A stretch of 64,000 bases of DNA, taken from Anisodus tanguticus (taxonomy: Eukaryota; Streptophyta; Magnoliopsida; Solanales; Solanaceae). Below, piece by piece: positions 12,101 through 23,138 of the stretch. The notes beneath the pieces are model-generated. The model was not told the origin of the DNA. It ran no database searches and worked only from the letters and a program-made list of their open reading frames with translations. A program made the position numbers and the translations under genes. Location: contig CM067553.1 of assembly GCA_034509755.1 (NCBI GenBank), positions 46,313,610 through 46,377,609 of the forward strand, read 5' to 3'. The first letter of the stretch is position 1, and each line of letters opens with the position of its first letter.

Positions 12101-15100
12101 GTCAGAGGTGAAAAGTATGACTCCCTGAAGATCTGGTTCTTAAGTAACAACCATTGGTACTTAAAGCAAGAAATCAGATATGTGAAGGATGACAAAGTCA
12201 GATTCATGTGGGATCCGATAAAGCCTCTGCAGTTGGTGTCTTGGACTGTTGGTGGGCATATCACAACCTACAACTTTGTCTGGATTACAGCTGTCATGAA
12301 TAATTCAGTGGCACTTGTAATTGATGACTCCAAGATACTAATAACCCCTCTTTCTTTGTCTCTCATCCCACCACCTATGTACCTTTTTTGTTTGAATTTT
12401 CCCTCTGCCATTCAGAGTATGACATTTTGCTCTAAAGGTTCTATGAATCACCTGGCTGCATCCTTGTCAGATAGCAGATTATGTGTTGTAGAGCTTCCTG
12501 CAATTGATTGTTGGGAGGAGCTAGAAGGTAAAGAGTTTGATGTTGAGGCTGCTTCTTTTGATTCAGGATATAAATCTTTCATTCACCTTGCATGGTTGGA
12601 TTCACGTAAGCTTCTTGGTGTTAGCCATAATCAAATTAGCAACTCAGCAATAAAAGAGTCCTCTAAGGATGAGCTTTCTATATGTTACCTCCAAGAAATT
12701 GAACTTATGTGTTCTGAAGATTGTATTCCTAATTCAGTGACATGCTCTGGTTGGCAGGCTAAAATTTTGAATAGATTGTCTCTTGAAGGTACTATCATTA
12801 GTATAGTTCCTGATCAGGAAACTGGCTGTTCAGCATATGTTCAGTTTGACGGTGGGAAAGTGTTTGAGTATGCGTTTAAGTTGGCTGATGCCAGAGGGCT
12901 TCATCAGAAACGTGATGATATGAGTTTTTCTTCGTCTTGCCCCTGGATGGATATTGTGCAAATTGGAGGCTGTTTGCCGCAGAAAGCTTTGCTTTTTGGT
13001 CTCGATGACAGTGGTAGATTGCTTGTTGGTGAAAGGACAATGTGCAACAACTGCAGCAGTTTTTCTTTCTACTCGAATTCTGCTGACCACACTGTCACCC
13101 ATTTGATTCTTGCAACTAAGCAGGATTTACTGTTTATCATTGATATTAGTGATATCCTGAAAGGAGAACTGGAGGTCAAGTATGGGAGCTTCCTGGCAGT
13201 TTTCAAGCGCAGAAAAGGAGAAGATGAAATAAACTATATTCAAATATGGGAAAGAGGTGCCAGAATTGTAGGTGTTCTGCACGGTGACGAGTCTGCTATC
13301 ATACTTCAAACAGTTCGAGGGAATCTTGAGTGCATCTACCCCAGAAAATTGGTTCTAGCCTCAATAATCAATGCTTTGATCCAGGGGCGTTACAAAGATG
13401 CATTACTCATGGTAAGAAGGCAAAGAATTGATTTCAATGTTATTATTGACCATTGTGGTTGGCAAAACTTTGTTCAGTCAGCTGCTGAGTTTGTCAAGCA
13501 GGTGAACAATCTAAATTACATAACTGAATTTGTCTGTTCAATAAAGAATGAAAATATCATGGAGACACTGTACAAAAACTATATATCCCTACCTCATGAC
13601 AATGAGGCTAAAGGTGTAGAACATGGAGACCCTAAGAGTTCTCATAGCAATAGCAAGATTCACTCTGTCTTGCTGGCCATAAGGAAGGCTCTTGAGGAGC
13701 ATGTAACGGAAAGTCCTGCAAGGGAACTTTGCATTCTGACCACTTTAGCCCGAAGTGATCCTCCAGCTCATGAACAAGCTTTAGAGAGAATAAAAATTAT
13801 CCGAGAAAAGGAATTATCGGGTTCAGATGACCTGAGCAGGGAACTCTACCCTTCTGCTGAGGAAGCTTTAAAACATCTTTTGTGGTTGTCTGATTCAGAG
13901 GCAGTTTTTGAAGCCGCATTAGGTCTTTATGATTTGAACCTTGCAGCTATCGTTGCCTTGAATTCACAAAAGGATCCGAAAGAATTTCTTCCCTATCTGC
14001 AAGAACTAGAAAACATGCCAATAGTGTTAATGCGATACAATATAGACCTTAGATTGCAGAGGTTCGAGGTTGCGCTTCAGCACATTGTTTCTGCAGGAGA
14101 TGCTTACTTTGAGGATTCTATGATTCTCATGAAGAAAAATCCTCAACTTTTTCCCTCAGGACTCCAATTAGTCACCGACTCTGTCAAGAGAAACCAAGTA
14201 CTTGAGGCTTGGGGAGATCATCTTAGTTCCACAAAATGCTTTGAGGATGCTGCTACAACATATTTGTGTTGTTCTTGTTTGGATAAAGCTTTGAAGGCTT
14301 ATCGTGAGTGTGGTAACTGGGGTGGGGTTCTGACAGTAACTGGTCTCATTAAACTTGGGAAGGAGGAAGTGTTGCGACTAGCACAGGAGCTTTGTGAGGA
14401 ACTCCAAGCACTTGGTAAACCAGGGGATGCTGCAAAAATAGCATTGGAGTATTGCGCAGATGTTAGTGCTGGTATTAGTTTCTTGGTCAGTGCAAGGGAG
14501 TGGGAAGAAGCTTTGAGGACTGCATTTCTTCACAGGAGAGATGATCTGGTCCTGGAAGTGAGGATTGCATCACTTGAATGTGCCAGCTCATTGGTTAGTG
14601 AATACGAGGAAGGGTTGGAGAAAGTGGGTAAGTACTTGACTCGCTATTTAGCAGTTCGACAACGGAGATTATTACTCGCTGCAAAGCTACAGTCAGATGA
14701 GCGATCAATAAATGAACTTGATGATGGCACTGCTTCTGAAACCAGTAGCAATTTCAGTGGAATGAGTGCATACACCTTGGGGTATGTGATTTTTTAATAA
14801 GCAATCTTGGGATCTTTTACTGTTTATTCTAAATAATTGATTCTTGTCACAACATATGTCATGCCATCCTTTTCCAAATACTACCTCCGTTTCAATTTGT
14901 TTGTCTTAGTTTGACTCGGTCCGGAGTTTAAGAAAATCGAGAAGACTTTTGAATCTTGTGGTTTTACACTAATAGCCTGTTTGGCCAAGCTTATTTTCCC
15001 CCAAAAGTACTTATTTTTTTTCAAAAATGCTTATTTTAAAAAACTGAGATGTTTGGCCAAGCTTTTGGGAGAAAATAAGTACTTTCGAGGAGTAGCAAAA

Positions 15101-16265
15101 ACATTTTTTCAGAAGCTAAAAAATTAGCTTTTGCCCATTAGCACTTTTTTTAAAAGTACTTTTGAGAAAAATACACTTAGAAGCACTTTTTAAAAACTTT
15201 GCCAAACACTAATTGCTGCTCAAAAGTGCTTTTTAGATTAATTGGCAAAATAAAAACTGTTTTTCACTAAAATTACTTTTTTGGAAAAAAGCACTTTGCA
15301 AAATAAACAGATTTTAGAAGCTTGGCCAAACTTGTACCAAAATTTTAGAAGCTTGGAAAAAAGCACTTTTCAAAATAAACAGATTTTATAAAGATGTGTG
15401 TAATGTACCAAAATATTCTTTGAATCTGGTCTTAAATGTGCCACATAGTATGTTGGTTGTAAGAGTTACTAAATATAGAAAGTGACATTCTTTTTTAAAC
15501 AGACTAAAAAGGGAGTATTGCTTTTCTCATTTTTTGTGGATGTATACTCTTATATATGCACATAACCCTCTGGCATGTTGTTTCCTTGCATCTTCCTTTT
15601 GTCCACTGTGTAGGAGCTACTCTATGCCCACCTTTTACTATCACACACTAAGAGGGGAAATGTGTTCCGGAATTTGTCAACAGAAAATGATGAACCAGTT
15701 TCTTCTGTTTCCATGGGAGTGTATTTTTTTAAAGTTCAGCTTCGTAATTACTCTGTTTCATAAGCAGGACAAGAAAGGGATCAGCTGCATCTATCAACTC
15801 CAAAGCTAGTACAAAAGCGAGAGAAATGAGACGTCAACGGAATAGAGGGAAAATACGTGCTGGCAGGTATGTTATTATGCAAATGTCATTTTTCTTTTTG
15901 ATGCTGAGATTATTTTAGTTCCTGATCCTTGTCTTCATGGTACATTGCAACTTAGTCCTGGTGAGGAGATTGGTTTGGTAGAGCATTTAAAGGGGATGTC
16001 TCTGACTAGTGGAGCTAAGCGTGAGCTTAAATCTCTCTTGATATGTCTTGTGATGCTGCAAAAGGAAGATATTTCCAGGAAGTTGCAACATGTTGCTACA
16101 AATTTTCAACTGTCCCAAATGGCAGCTGTAAAATTAGCTGACGAGGCCATGTCAAATGATAGAATCAATGAGCATTTCTACGTTCTCAAGAATTACATTC
16201 CCAAAATAAAGGAAGAAATGCAGCATTCAGAGCTTTTCTCGTGGCAGTCAAAAGTTTTGATTTGA
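9157..16265 (+). CDS. ELP1: Elongator complex subunit 1 (five exons)
   Basis: Exons read as 9157-9318, 10546-10867, 11724-14781, 15768-15866 and 15956-16265: 3951 nt, 1316 aa plus TGA, matching the family length (about 1320 aa). Exon 2 ends GTAC before GTAAGG, which restores a VHEHTYSS junction. The N-terminal half holds WD40-like propeller segments (SPISWRGDGKYFATLS; MGSTLDWMPSGAKIAAVYDR). The C-terminal half is the helical, TPR-like dimerisation region (LLWLSDSEAVFEAALGLYDL; DKALKAYRECGNWGGVL). The basic stretch REMRRQRNRGKIRAG in exon 4 corresponds to the conserved basic tRNA-binding region near the C-terminus. ELP1 is the Elongator scaffold, needed for wobble-uridine modification of tRNA and linked to transcript elongation; the Arabidopsis orthologue is ELO2/ABO1. 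No internal stop or frameshift is seen. Exon 3 holds most of the protein. Introns 1 and 3 carry MITEs. Confidence 0.95.
9498..9557 (+). mobile_element. SINE tail fragment in ELP1 intron 1
   Basis: GCGTACACTCTAACCTCCCA followed by ACCCCACCTGG and GGGTATGTTGTTGTTG is the last 60 bp of a TS-type SINE. The 5' part is missing. A MITE-like fragment (GCCGTTTCAATTTATGTGAC) lies just upstream at about 9357. Confidence 0.65.
9879..10013 (+). mobile_element. Foldback MITE with 7-bp TSD, ELP1 intron 1
   Basis: The 121-bp unit 9886-10006 begins CTATGTTGCTCGGACTC and ends in its inverse, GAGTCCGAGCAACATAG. The arms stay complementary inward (GTCGGATCC / GGATCCGAC), so the RNA would fold into one long hairpin. 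CCTGAAG at 9879-9885 and 10007-10013 is the target duplication. Confidence 0.85.
14878..15518 (+). mobile_element. Nested MITEs in ELP1 intron 3
   Basis: The outer Stowaway-like element starts TACTACCTCCGTTTCAATTT and ends near AAAAAGGGAGTA at about 15516. Inserted in it (about 14971-15336) is a hAT-like element whose ends are CCTGTTTGGCCAAGCTT and AAGCTTGGCCAAAC. Two insertions of different age are stacked in the intron. Confidence 0.7.
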
Positions 16266-17268
16266 AACGCAGAGGTATGCCATTTGGTTGTCTCTCATTT
16301 ATGTTACACTTGTTCCTATAATGTAGTGAGAGCGATTCTGGTTTGAGCTCAGCATTGGCCTGTAGTTTATAATGGTGTAGGTACATTTTAGTGACCCACC
16401 CTTTACTGTTTCAGCAACTAGTAATGCTAAAAGATGTTAAGGACTTCAGGAGCTATTCTGCACGTGTCTAAAACCTAGACAATTGCTAACAACTTAATAA
16501 TTTAAGAAATAGGGAATAGCAACACACATGTATGCCCAACTGTACTTGCATAGAGATATGAATAATATGCATATCAGACTCCGTATTCTCTTTTTTAATT
16601 GACATAAGGGCACTAGCATATTCCTTTTTTAAAAAAAAGGAATAGGCATTGTCATGCTGTATTTAACCTGAAGAGTTAACTCACTAGATGGATTTTTCAC
16701 CTCAATCCATGGTCAATTTCTTGTGTTAATTTCACAGGCTTGTATGGCGGCTTTTTTCATATATAAGGTGTTAAGTAGCATCGGCGGTTTTATTCACTGC
16801 TTAATTTCTATAATTGTAGAAGTCTTCCGCTTTTAATGAACCACTAAACGAATCTTCTATTCGTGAAGTTTGCTTGAATAGCATTTGGTATGATTCTGCA
16901 TGCCTTTGCTGTTAAGCTAAGTTGCTACATATATCTTTCTGTGTTAGCAGGCATGCCATTCATAATCTGAAATGTCATCCTACGGCTGATGTGCTCTCGG
17001 AAGCATTACTGATCATGGGCTATGTCAGGAAGTCGAAGCTTCTTCTAGTTCTCATTAAACCTGAGGAGTTCCAAATTCTTGTCTTGTCCCAATGGAATGA
17101 CTTTCTTATTTTCACATTGTAGGTTTCAACTTATTTAGTTATATATCTTGTGTACTTCTCATATTTCAGCAGAGTCATGGCTCCTTTTAACTAATTTAAA
17201 TGGTCATCGGTTTTCAACATGCAGAATGCAAGTGATTTGTTGTCTGTTGTAGAAATAAGGCCAATTAT
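16266..17268. other. ELP1 3' flank
   Basis: About 1 kb downstream of the ELP1 stop, probably including its 3' UTR. The 66-codon frame at 16922-17122 matches no family I know and has no intron or start context; I do not call it. No repeats recognised. Confidence 0.4.
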
Positions 17269-17269
17269 C

Positions 17270-17408
17270 ACTATAGAATACAAGGCATTCGTTTGAATTG
17301 TGTGCCACCAGTCCTCCGGGATTTCTCGATTATAAATAAAAGAAGAAAGGATATAAGGCATTTCCATATAAATGATTTGGCCTGGAAGAATGCCTTGTAT
17401 TCTATAGT
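17270..17408 (+). mobile_element. Short foldback element with perfect 21-bp arms
   Basis: Positions 17270-17290 are the exact inverse complement of 17388-17408, separated by 97 bp. The arms read ACTATAGAATACAAGGCATT(C) and its complement. This is a hairpin-type MITE about 1 kb downstream of ELP1. No clear TSD. Confidence 0.7.
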
Positions 17409-17454
17409 ATCACCAGAAAGATTTTCCTTATATTTTTCTTGAATGCTTGTTATA

Positions 17455-18660
17455 GTTCAGTTAATTACATTCAAACCTCTCTATAATGACATCGTTTGTC
17501 CGAAGGTTTAATGGCGGCTATAGTGAGGTGTTGTTATATATGTATATTGACATTTGATGTTTAGATCTCATTTAGCTGTTATAAACAAAAGTACGCAAAT
17601 TTTTATGCTATAAACGAAAATAATATACTTACTAATTTTAAAATCTCAATTGATTTTCTTATCTCATTAATTAAAAATTAAAAAGATTAATAAATTACAA
17701 ATAAATCAATGACTAGTTGTACCATACCGATAATGAATTGAAATCTAAGGAACACATGCATTTATATATGTGACGGAGGCTTAACCTTTTGTTGTCCCAG
17801 CACCAAACATACCTCCCCAAGAAACTGATCAGTACGAAGAAATGGAGAAGCAGGCCAGAGCAAAAATTGATGAAAGTGCGGCAAGAGAGATTCTTAGTTT
17901 AAAAGAAGCATTCAGGAGCATCCAGACGAGCAAAGGACGTGAAGGGCTGGAGTACGAAGATCTTTGTATGCACTCCGATGTCGAATTGCCTGTCGGATAC
18001 AAGGTGCCGAAATTTGACATGTTTGATGGAAAGGGAAATCTCCGTGCCCACTTAAGATCATACTGCGACAAGTTGGTAGGAGTGGGGAAGGATCAGGCGA
18101 TGTCTGATAGGAGAGGCACTTGATTGGTATACAAGCCAGGACCCGCGAAAGTGGTTCAATTGGAGCGCAATGGCGCAAGATTTTGTTGATAGATTCAGAT
18201 TTAACACTGACGTCGTCCCGGACATATTTTATTTGATGAAGCTAGAGCGGAAAACAACGGAAACTTTCAGAGAGTATGCCCTGAGGTGGAGAGCAAAAGC
18301 AGCAAAAGCTCAACCTTCGATGGCTGAGAATGAAATGATCACTCTATTTGTACAGTCCCTAAAAGACGCAACATATCAAGTAAATAAGTAACAAATTTAT
18401 ACAAAATCGGTAGATAGAAAATATATGATTTTGAAAATTTTCAAGTCTAAATCAAATAAGTATTAGATTTTTTTCCTTTTAAATATTCATACTTGAGATT
18501 TACTAGTGCATAACATTAATGATGATTATCATAAATATTTTGATTTTTTTTTTATACATAATATAGTTTGTCGAGAGTATCAAACAATGAAACTACTACC
18601 CGTCTTATTTAGTCATATACTTGTAACTTGTACTTCGTTCATAGACTTTCATAAAGCTTT
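17455..18660 (+). repeat. Dispersed repeat, copy 1, split by a gag fragment
   Basis: 17455-17765 and 18412-18500 onward together match the continuous copy at 19205-19740. Shared blocks are CTCTCTATAATGACA, TATAGTGAGGTGTTGTTATA, ACATTTGATGTTTAGATCTC and CTAAGGAACA, then TTTTCAA.TCTAAATCA-like sequence and CCTTTTA.ATATT. The gap at 17766-18411 is filled by the gypsy gag piece. Confidence 0.65.
17780..18391 (+). pseudogene. Broken Ty3/gypsy gag fragment
   Basis: Frame 1 (about 17800-18100) encodes PPQETDQYEEMEKQARAKID, then LPVGYKVPKFDMFDGKG and LRSYCDKLVGVG. Frame 2 (about 18110-18391) continues GEALDWYTSQDPRKW, MAQDFVDRFRFNTD and ETFREYALRWRAKAAK. This is the central capsid-like region of plant gypsy Gag. 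The order is right, but a frameshift with loss of about ten residues lies near 18105, and there is no protease, RT, LTR or PBS nearby. It is a captured or deeply truncated fragment. Confidence 0.85.
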
Positions 18661-18702
18661 GTTAAAATTAATATGTTTTAGTTAATCAAGCATAACAACA
18701 AA

Positions 18703-18774
18703 GGGTCCATAGCTCAGTGGTAGAGCATTTGACTGCAGATCAAGAGGTCACCGGTTCGAACCCGGTTGGGCCCT
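18703..18774 (+). tRNA. tRNA-Cys (anticodon GCA)
   Basis: 72 nt with a full cloverleaf: acceptor arms GGGTCCA / TGGGCCC, D arm GCTCAGTGGTAGAGC, anticodon arm TTTGA-CTGCAGA-TCAAG with anticodon GCA, T arm ACCGG-TTCGAAC-CCGGT, discriminator T. The A box (TAGCTCAGTGG) and B box (GGTTCGAACCC) are intact. A CAA-rich stretch lies just upstream and a T-run from about 18778 downstream, as for a Pol III gene. It is probably functional. Confidence 0.96.
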
Positions 18775-19204
18775 CTCTTTTTTCTTTTTGAAGTCTGTTT
18801 TTACCTTTGCCTTCCCCTGTATTGTTATTATTTGAATATATTGTACTCCTTGCATTGACATGATAGATGCACTTATTACATCTGAGCATGAATTTGAGAT
18901 TGTAACTTTTTAGAATTGTGTATTTAATTAATTGTGTATGTGAATAAGGTTGAGAATTAGCATATCACTATTTTTTATGGGATTATTGATGACTATTTAG
19001 AAGAATTTGAAGGAAAAATACCCGTACTCTTGATGCAATTTCAACCTCAAAGGTAGTACATTCCAGGATGCGCAATAAGCAAATAGTTACTAGTTCTACT
19101 GTTGAACCACATCTAATAAGTAAGTCAAAAACGGTGAATAAATTAGTCCATTATTCTAGTTTTTAAACACAAAATGTGTTTCTTGATCAAATTTAATGTC
19201 GTTG

Positions 19205-19740
19205 CATACCGTCAAACTTCTCTATAATGACAACGTTTGTCCGGAAATTTTATGGCCACTATAGTGAGGTGTTGTTATAGGTGTATACTAACATTTGATG
19301 TTTAGATCTCACTTAACTGTTATAAACAAAATTATGCAAACAATTATTTTTCTATACTTTTCATGTTATAAACGAACACAATATACTTGTTAATTTTAAA
19401 ATCTCAATTGATATTCATATCTCATTAATTACAAATTGAAAAGACTAATAAATTAGTAATAAATCCATAACTATTAATACCATACACGATAAAGAATAAA
19501 TCTAAGGAACATATGTTTTGAAAATACGTGATTTAAAAAAATTTCAAAACTAAATCAGATTACTATGACACTTTTTTTCCTTTTAGATATTAGTACTTGA
19601 AATATAGTATGAAATACAGAGAAGTATACTATAATATGAAAAATCGATTTCGAATAAAATCAGGTCACTGTAATGAAATATTATTATACATAATGATAAT
19701 TATAGAAATATTTGATTGTATTTGTTTTTGAGGTACAACT
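19205..19740 (+). repeat. Dispersed repeat, copy 2 (uninterrupted)
   Basis: The uninterrupted relative of 17455-18660, starting TCAAACTTCTCTATAATGAC. It lies about 0.4 kb after the tRNA-Cys. The TIR-like start suggests a DNA transposon derivative; the far end is not clear. Confidence 0.6.
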
Positions 19741-19961
19741 TCAATTACGGCTTCAAAATAAAAAAAAATGGTTCAAATATGCTTATGTTTGCCCTTACAT
19801 AATCAAGTTGACAATGAAATATCCACAAATATCATTACAATTTTCAATCTATGAAATACAACAGTGAAGCCGACGAATCAAATCACGCACCTCTCTAGTG
19901 TAGCAATGACTTCCCTGCATAACACACTCATTTTATTGCCTCAATTCATGATTAAGACCAG
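19741..19961. other. Intergenic AT-rich DNA
   Basis: No gene, RNA or repeat recognised between the dispersed repeat and the GRF pseudogene region. Confidence 0.4.
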
Positions 19962-21022
19962 TCCGGAACTTAAATGACCCACAAAGTAAGAAAGTGAACA
20001 AAAATACCTCAATAAAAAAAATAGTCATAAAATTATCTTTTGTGCAGTAAATTACTGTGCAATAGGGGGTATTATAAACCCTAGCAGACTTGGACATTTT
20101 CAAGTCACTCTTCACCTTCTTTATTTTCACTCTTTTATCATACTCTAGCCCCCAAAAAATCATGTCTCAAAGCTTCGAAACGTCAAATTTTGCTATAGAA
20201 CCTGATGTTTGTGGTTGCGGTTATTATTGTAAGCTCAGAATATCAAAGACCCAAGATAATTCCGGTCGTTGTTTTTGGCGTTGTAAGGTGCCCAATGTAA
20301 GTGTTTTTACAAGTTTTTAGAGTTTATAGTTTTTTCATATTATCTACATATTTTACTTTCAGAGATTGATTTTTTTGTAATGTTTATAGGATATGGGTGA
20401 TTGCAAATATTTTCTATAAAATGAAATTTCTGTGGATAAAAACGGTGACGGAAAAGTTTAAAAAGTCTCATGTTGATTCGGATACCGCGACTACACGTAT
20501 CACTACAGACACCACGAAGTTTGACTTGCCATTTAAACTTATGGAAGCTCAAAAAAATTGACCTTTTGGAGGTCTTGCTAAAAGAATCCAAAGAAAAACA
20601 AAGTTTTTTCAAGAATAACCTTAGAAACACTCAACACGAGAAAAATGCTTTGAAAGATAAATTGAAATTTTGGAAGATGATTTGTGCTATCTTGTTGTTG
20701 TTTATTATTTCTATGTATTTTGTTTTTACTAATTGCACATTTTCATGTATTTTCTATATTTTCTAAAATGTATTATGTAATCGGCACCTTTTATGGACTA
20801 ATTTATTTGTGTTTTCATTACAAATTGTGAATTGTTGAACTTTTTATGTATTATTAACTCTAAGACGCTTATATAAATTAATAATAGACCATAACAATCA
20901 AAGCAAAATTAAACATACTAGTTTTCTTCAAATCGATGACTTCATCATAAATTAAAAATACAAATAAAACCATCCGGAATTTAAATGACCCAAAACTATG
21001 CAAGTGAACCAAAATAACCCCG
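19962..21022 (+). repeat. 50-bp direct repeats bracketing the GRF pseudogene
   Basis: 19962-20011 and 20971-21022 share TCCGGAA.TTAAATGACCC, AAGTGAAC and AAAATA.CC in the same order and spacing, on the same strand. The second copy overlaps the 3' coding end of the minus-strand frame ending at 20996. Together they bracket a unit of about 1 kb. Confidence 0.6.
20163..20766 (+). pseudogene. Decayed GRF-type zinc-finger gene (At4g04775-like)
   Basis: Exon 1 starts at ATG 20163 and encodes MSQSFETSNFAIEPDVCGCG followed by YYCKLRISKTQDNSGRCFW and RCKVPN: a GRF zinc finger (CxCG..R.F..C) of the small plant membrane proteins typified by At4g04775. After an intron from about 20298, the next exon resumes DMGDCKYF at about 20390, where a stop (TAA) stands in the position usually held by tryptophan. 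More stops follow. A late open stretch (20470-20766) still shows the family's coiled coil (LKESKEKQSFFKNNLRN) and C-terminal membrane helix (CAILLLFIISMYFVF). Gene order is intact, but it cannot make the full protein. No function can be assigned beyond the family name. Confidence 0.7.
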
Positions 21023-21362
21023 ATCATTATCAGAATAGAAGTCCTCAATATCGTCCTCAGAACATTTTTTTGGATTTCTTAAGACATATCTTATTTCTGA
21101 AGATGTTAGTTCTCTACCCGTTGATGATGCTTGTTCCTCGGTCAACTTTAGCATGTAAAATCTACAACGTCTTGCTAGCATTCTGTTGTTTTCTTTTCTA
21201 ATCCTCCGTAAGGCAACCTGGCAAGAATGTTGATCAGTTTGAGGCATGGTCATTGAGAATCTTGTTGGGATTTGAGCGTTGAGATTTTCTAAGTCACGAA
21301 CAAGACGTTCTGATTCGGCATGCCGATATGCCCATTCTTGAATAATATTCTCGTGGATCTGA
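20996..21362 (-). CDS. Unrecognised coiled-coil/acidic protein frame A
   Basis: On the minus strand, from an acceptor-like CAG near 21363, the frame reads IHENIIQEWAYRHAESERLV, then DLENLNAQIPTRF, MTMPQTDQHSCQVALRRIRK and ENNRMLARRCRFYMLKL, and ends with acidic SEDDIEDFYSDND and a TAG at 20996. An upstream piece near 21554 (MSSSRNVDWSVFLPKDL) may be its first exon, but no clean intron joins them. I do not know the family. It shares RKENN and other features with the frame at 21671-21904, so the two are probably duplicates. It may belong to the surrounding transposon-like region. Confidence 0.45.
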
Positions 21363-21670
21363 ATATTTCACATTGCAAAAATCATCATTACATTCTATAA
21401 GAAGGTGGTGTTTCAAATCGTCTATCTTGAATTAATTGTTATCAAGTTAACTCGAATCACTGAAATAACTACTATGATTTGAGCTATCATCACCACTGCT
21501 ATTCAGATCCTTTGGAAGGAATACCGACCAATCTACATTTCTACTACTCGACATTGAATATGTTGTAGTTTAATAACAAAGCTACTATATATTTGCAAAC
21601 CCAAAGTACCATTGGGGTCGTCGTTATGACCCTACCTACCTATTTTATTTAAAAAAAAATATTAATAGGA

Positions 21671-21904
21671 TTATGAGGAATCATCTTCATCGGACATCTC
21701 ACAGTTCAAATTCCACTTGGATCTGAATCTAACGTAACCATATTGACCGTATTTTGTCCCAAGACAACGTATTTTCATCTGATTGTTCTCTTTGCGAAAA
21801 TGATTAAGAGCACAATTGAACTCTTGTGGTGTACCACGAGGCATTGATGTAGCACGACATTTTGGACGTTTGAGTCCGAGTGCCTTCAAGTTTTGTTCTA
21901 GCAC
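21671..21904 (-). CDS. Unrecognised protein frame B, relative of frame A
   Basis: 77 codons on the minus strand: MLEQNLKALGLKRPKCRATS, then PRGTPQEFNCALNHFRKENN and an acidic end MSDEDDSS. Open sequence upstream (VREIEVLEQ) extends the similarity to the VRDLENLN segment of frame A. Shared order is a leucine-rich helix, a basic FRKENN.M block, then an acidic C-terminus. No known domain. Possibly a decayed gene or a transposon-encoded accessory protein. Confidence 0.4.
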   Translation of the reverse strand: MLEQNLKALGLKRPKCRATSMPRGTPQEFNCALNHFRKENNQMKIRCLGTKYGQYGYVRFRSKWNLNCEMSDEDDSS

Positions 21905-22159
21905 TTCAATCTCCCTAACACGTCAATTCCACTTGGATGTCATTATATTATTGTATTCTTGATTGTATCTGTGGTTCGGGTTATTTGAGTATTTAAAATC
22001 ATCATCTAGTTTTCACGTCCTACCCATTGCTTCGAATATGTCTGTTAGGGTAAAACATGTAATAGAAGCAATCAGAAAATCGATTCCAAACTGATATAAT
22101 AACTCATTTTAATGTGAATGCTAGTTGTTCGTCATTCATGTTATATACTACTCCTTGAT

Positions 22160-22655
22160 TTTCTGAATGACTTCCTTGACTTAATAACACTATGCTCATT
22201 TTTTTTCGCTTTATATGACACACTTATATTGCGCAACTTTTACATGCGCAAAATATAATGTTTCTGAATGACATCCTTGATTTGACAATACTATGCTCGC
22301 TTTTGATCGCTTTATATGACACACTTATATTGTGCAACTTTTACATGCACAAAATATGATGTTTTTGAATGACATCCTTGATTTGACAACACTATGCTCG
22401 TTTTTGATCGCTTTATATGTGACATTTATATTGCGCAACTTTTACATGCGCAAAATATGATGTTTCTGAATGACATCATTGATTTGACAACACTATGATC
22501 GCTTTTGACCTCTTTATATGACACACTTATATTGCGCAACTTTTACATGTGCAAAATATGATGTTTCTGAATGACATCCTTGATTTGACAATACTGTGCT
22601 CGCTTTTGACCGCTTTATATCATACACTTATATTGCACAACTTTTACATAACAAT
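22160..22655 (+). repeat. 101-bp minisatellite, five copies
   Basis: TTTCTGAATG (once TTTTTGAATG) starts at 22160, 22261, 22362, 22463 and 22563, a period of 101, 101, 101 and 100 bp; the last copy is incomplete. Each unit contains TTGCGCAACTTTTACATGCG CAA or a variant, i.e. GCGCA and its complement around a short loop. Copies are about 90% alike. Confidence 0.92.
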
Positions 22656-22862
22656 ACTTTTATATAACTCATTCTGTTACCAAAAACAACATTTTAAAAA
22701 TGCCTAAAAACTTACATTCAATAGTTGGTTAAAAATAGATAAAAAGGCGAGGGTAGCTGCCTCATGGTAGGATAGAAACAAACACAAACGCAAACACAAA
22801 CACAATTGAATCATAGTTTAAAAAAGAGATATTAAGATGTTACACAAATTTATCTAATGAAA

Positions 22863-23053
22863 AATGGTATGATGTTCTTCGTCCCTTTGAAAATCAACCA
22901 ATTTATATCAATGTTGATTTAAAAGTTGTTGGACACATAATTAAAGGTGACACACACTCCTCAAAATCCGAAGGAGCTATAATTTGGGGTGAAAAGCTTC
23001 AATGGGTTCAATTATATTCAAAAAGGTGTGATTATGAGGTATTATGTCGCTGA
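22863..23053 (+). other. Open coding-like fragment, unrecognised
   Basis: A frame of 63 codons before a TGA encodes WYDVLRPFENQPIYINVDLK and GAIIWGEKLQWVQLYSKRCD. Composition looks like protein, but there is no start, and the reading ends about 90 bp before the plastid insertion. Family unknown. Confidence 0.35.
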
Positions 23054-23138
23054 TATAGTTTAGTTGTGCCACAAGCTTTGTCTGCTACATATCAGACCTC
23101 CAAATTCAAGGATGAACCACTGAGTATCCACCTGTTTT

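Noticed and set aside
16922..17122. 66-codon frame downstream of ELP1
   Set aside because: No family recognised, begins without an ATG, no splice or promoter context; treated as chance.
22160..22655. Repeat-spacer array
   Set aside because: Whole 101-bp units repeat without variable spacers, so it is a minisatellite.
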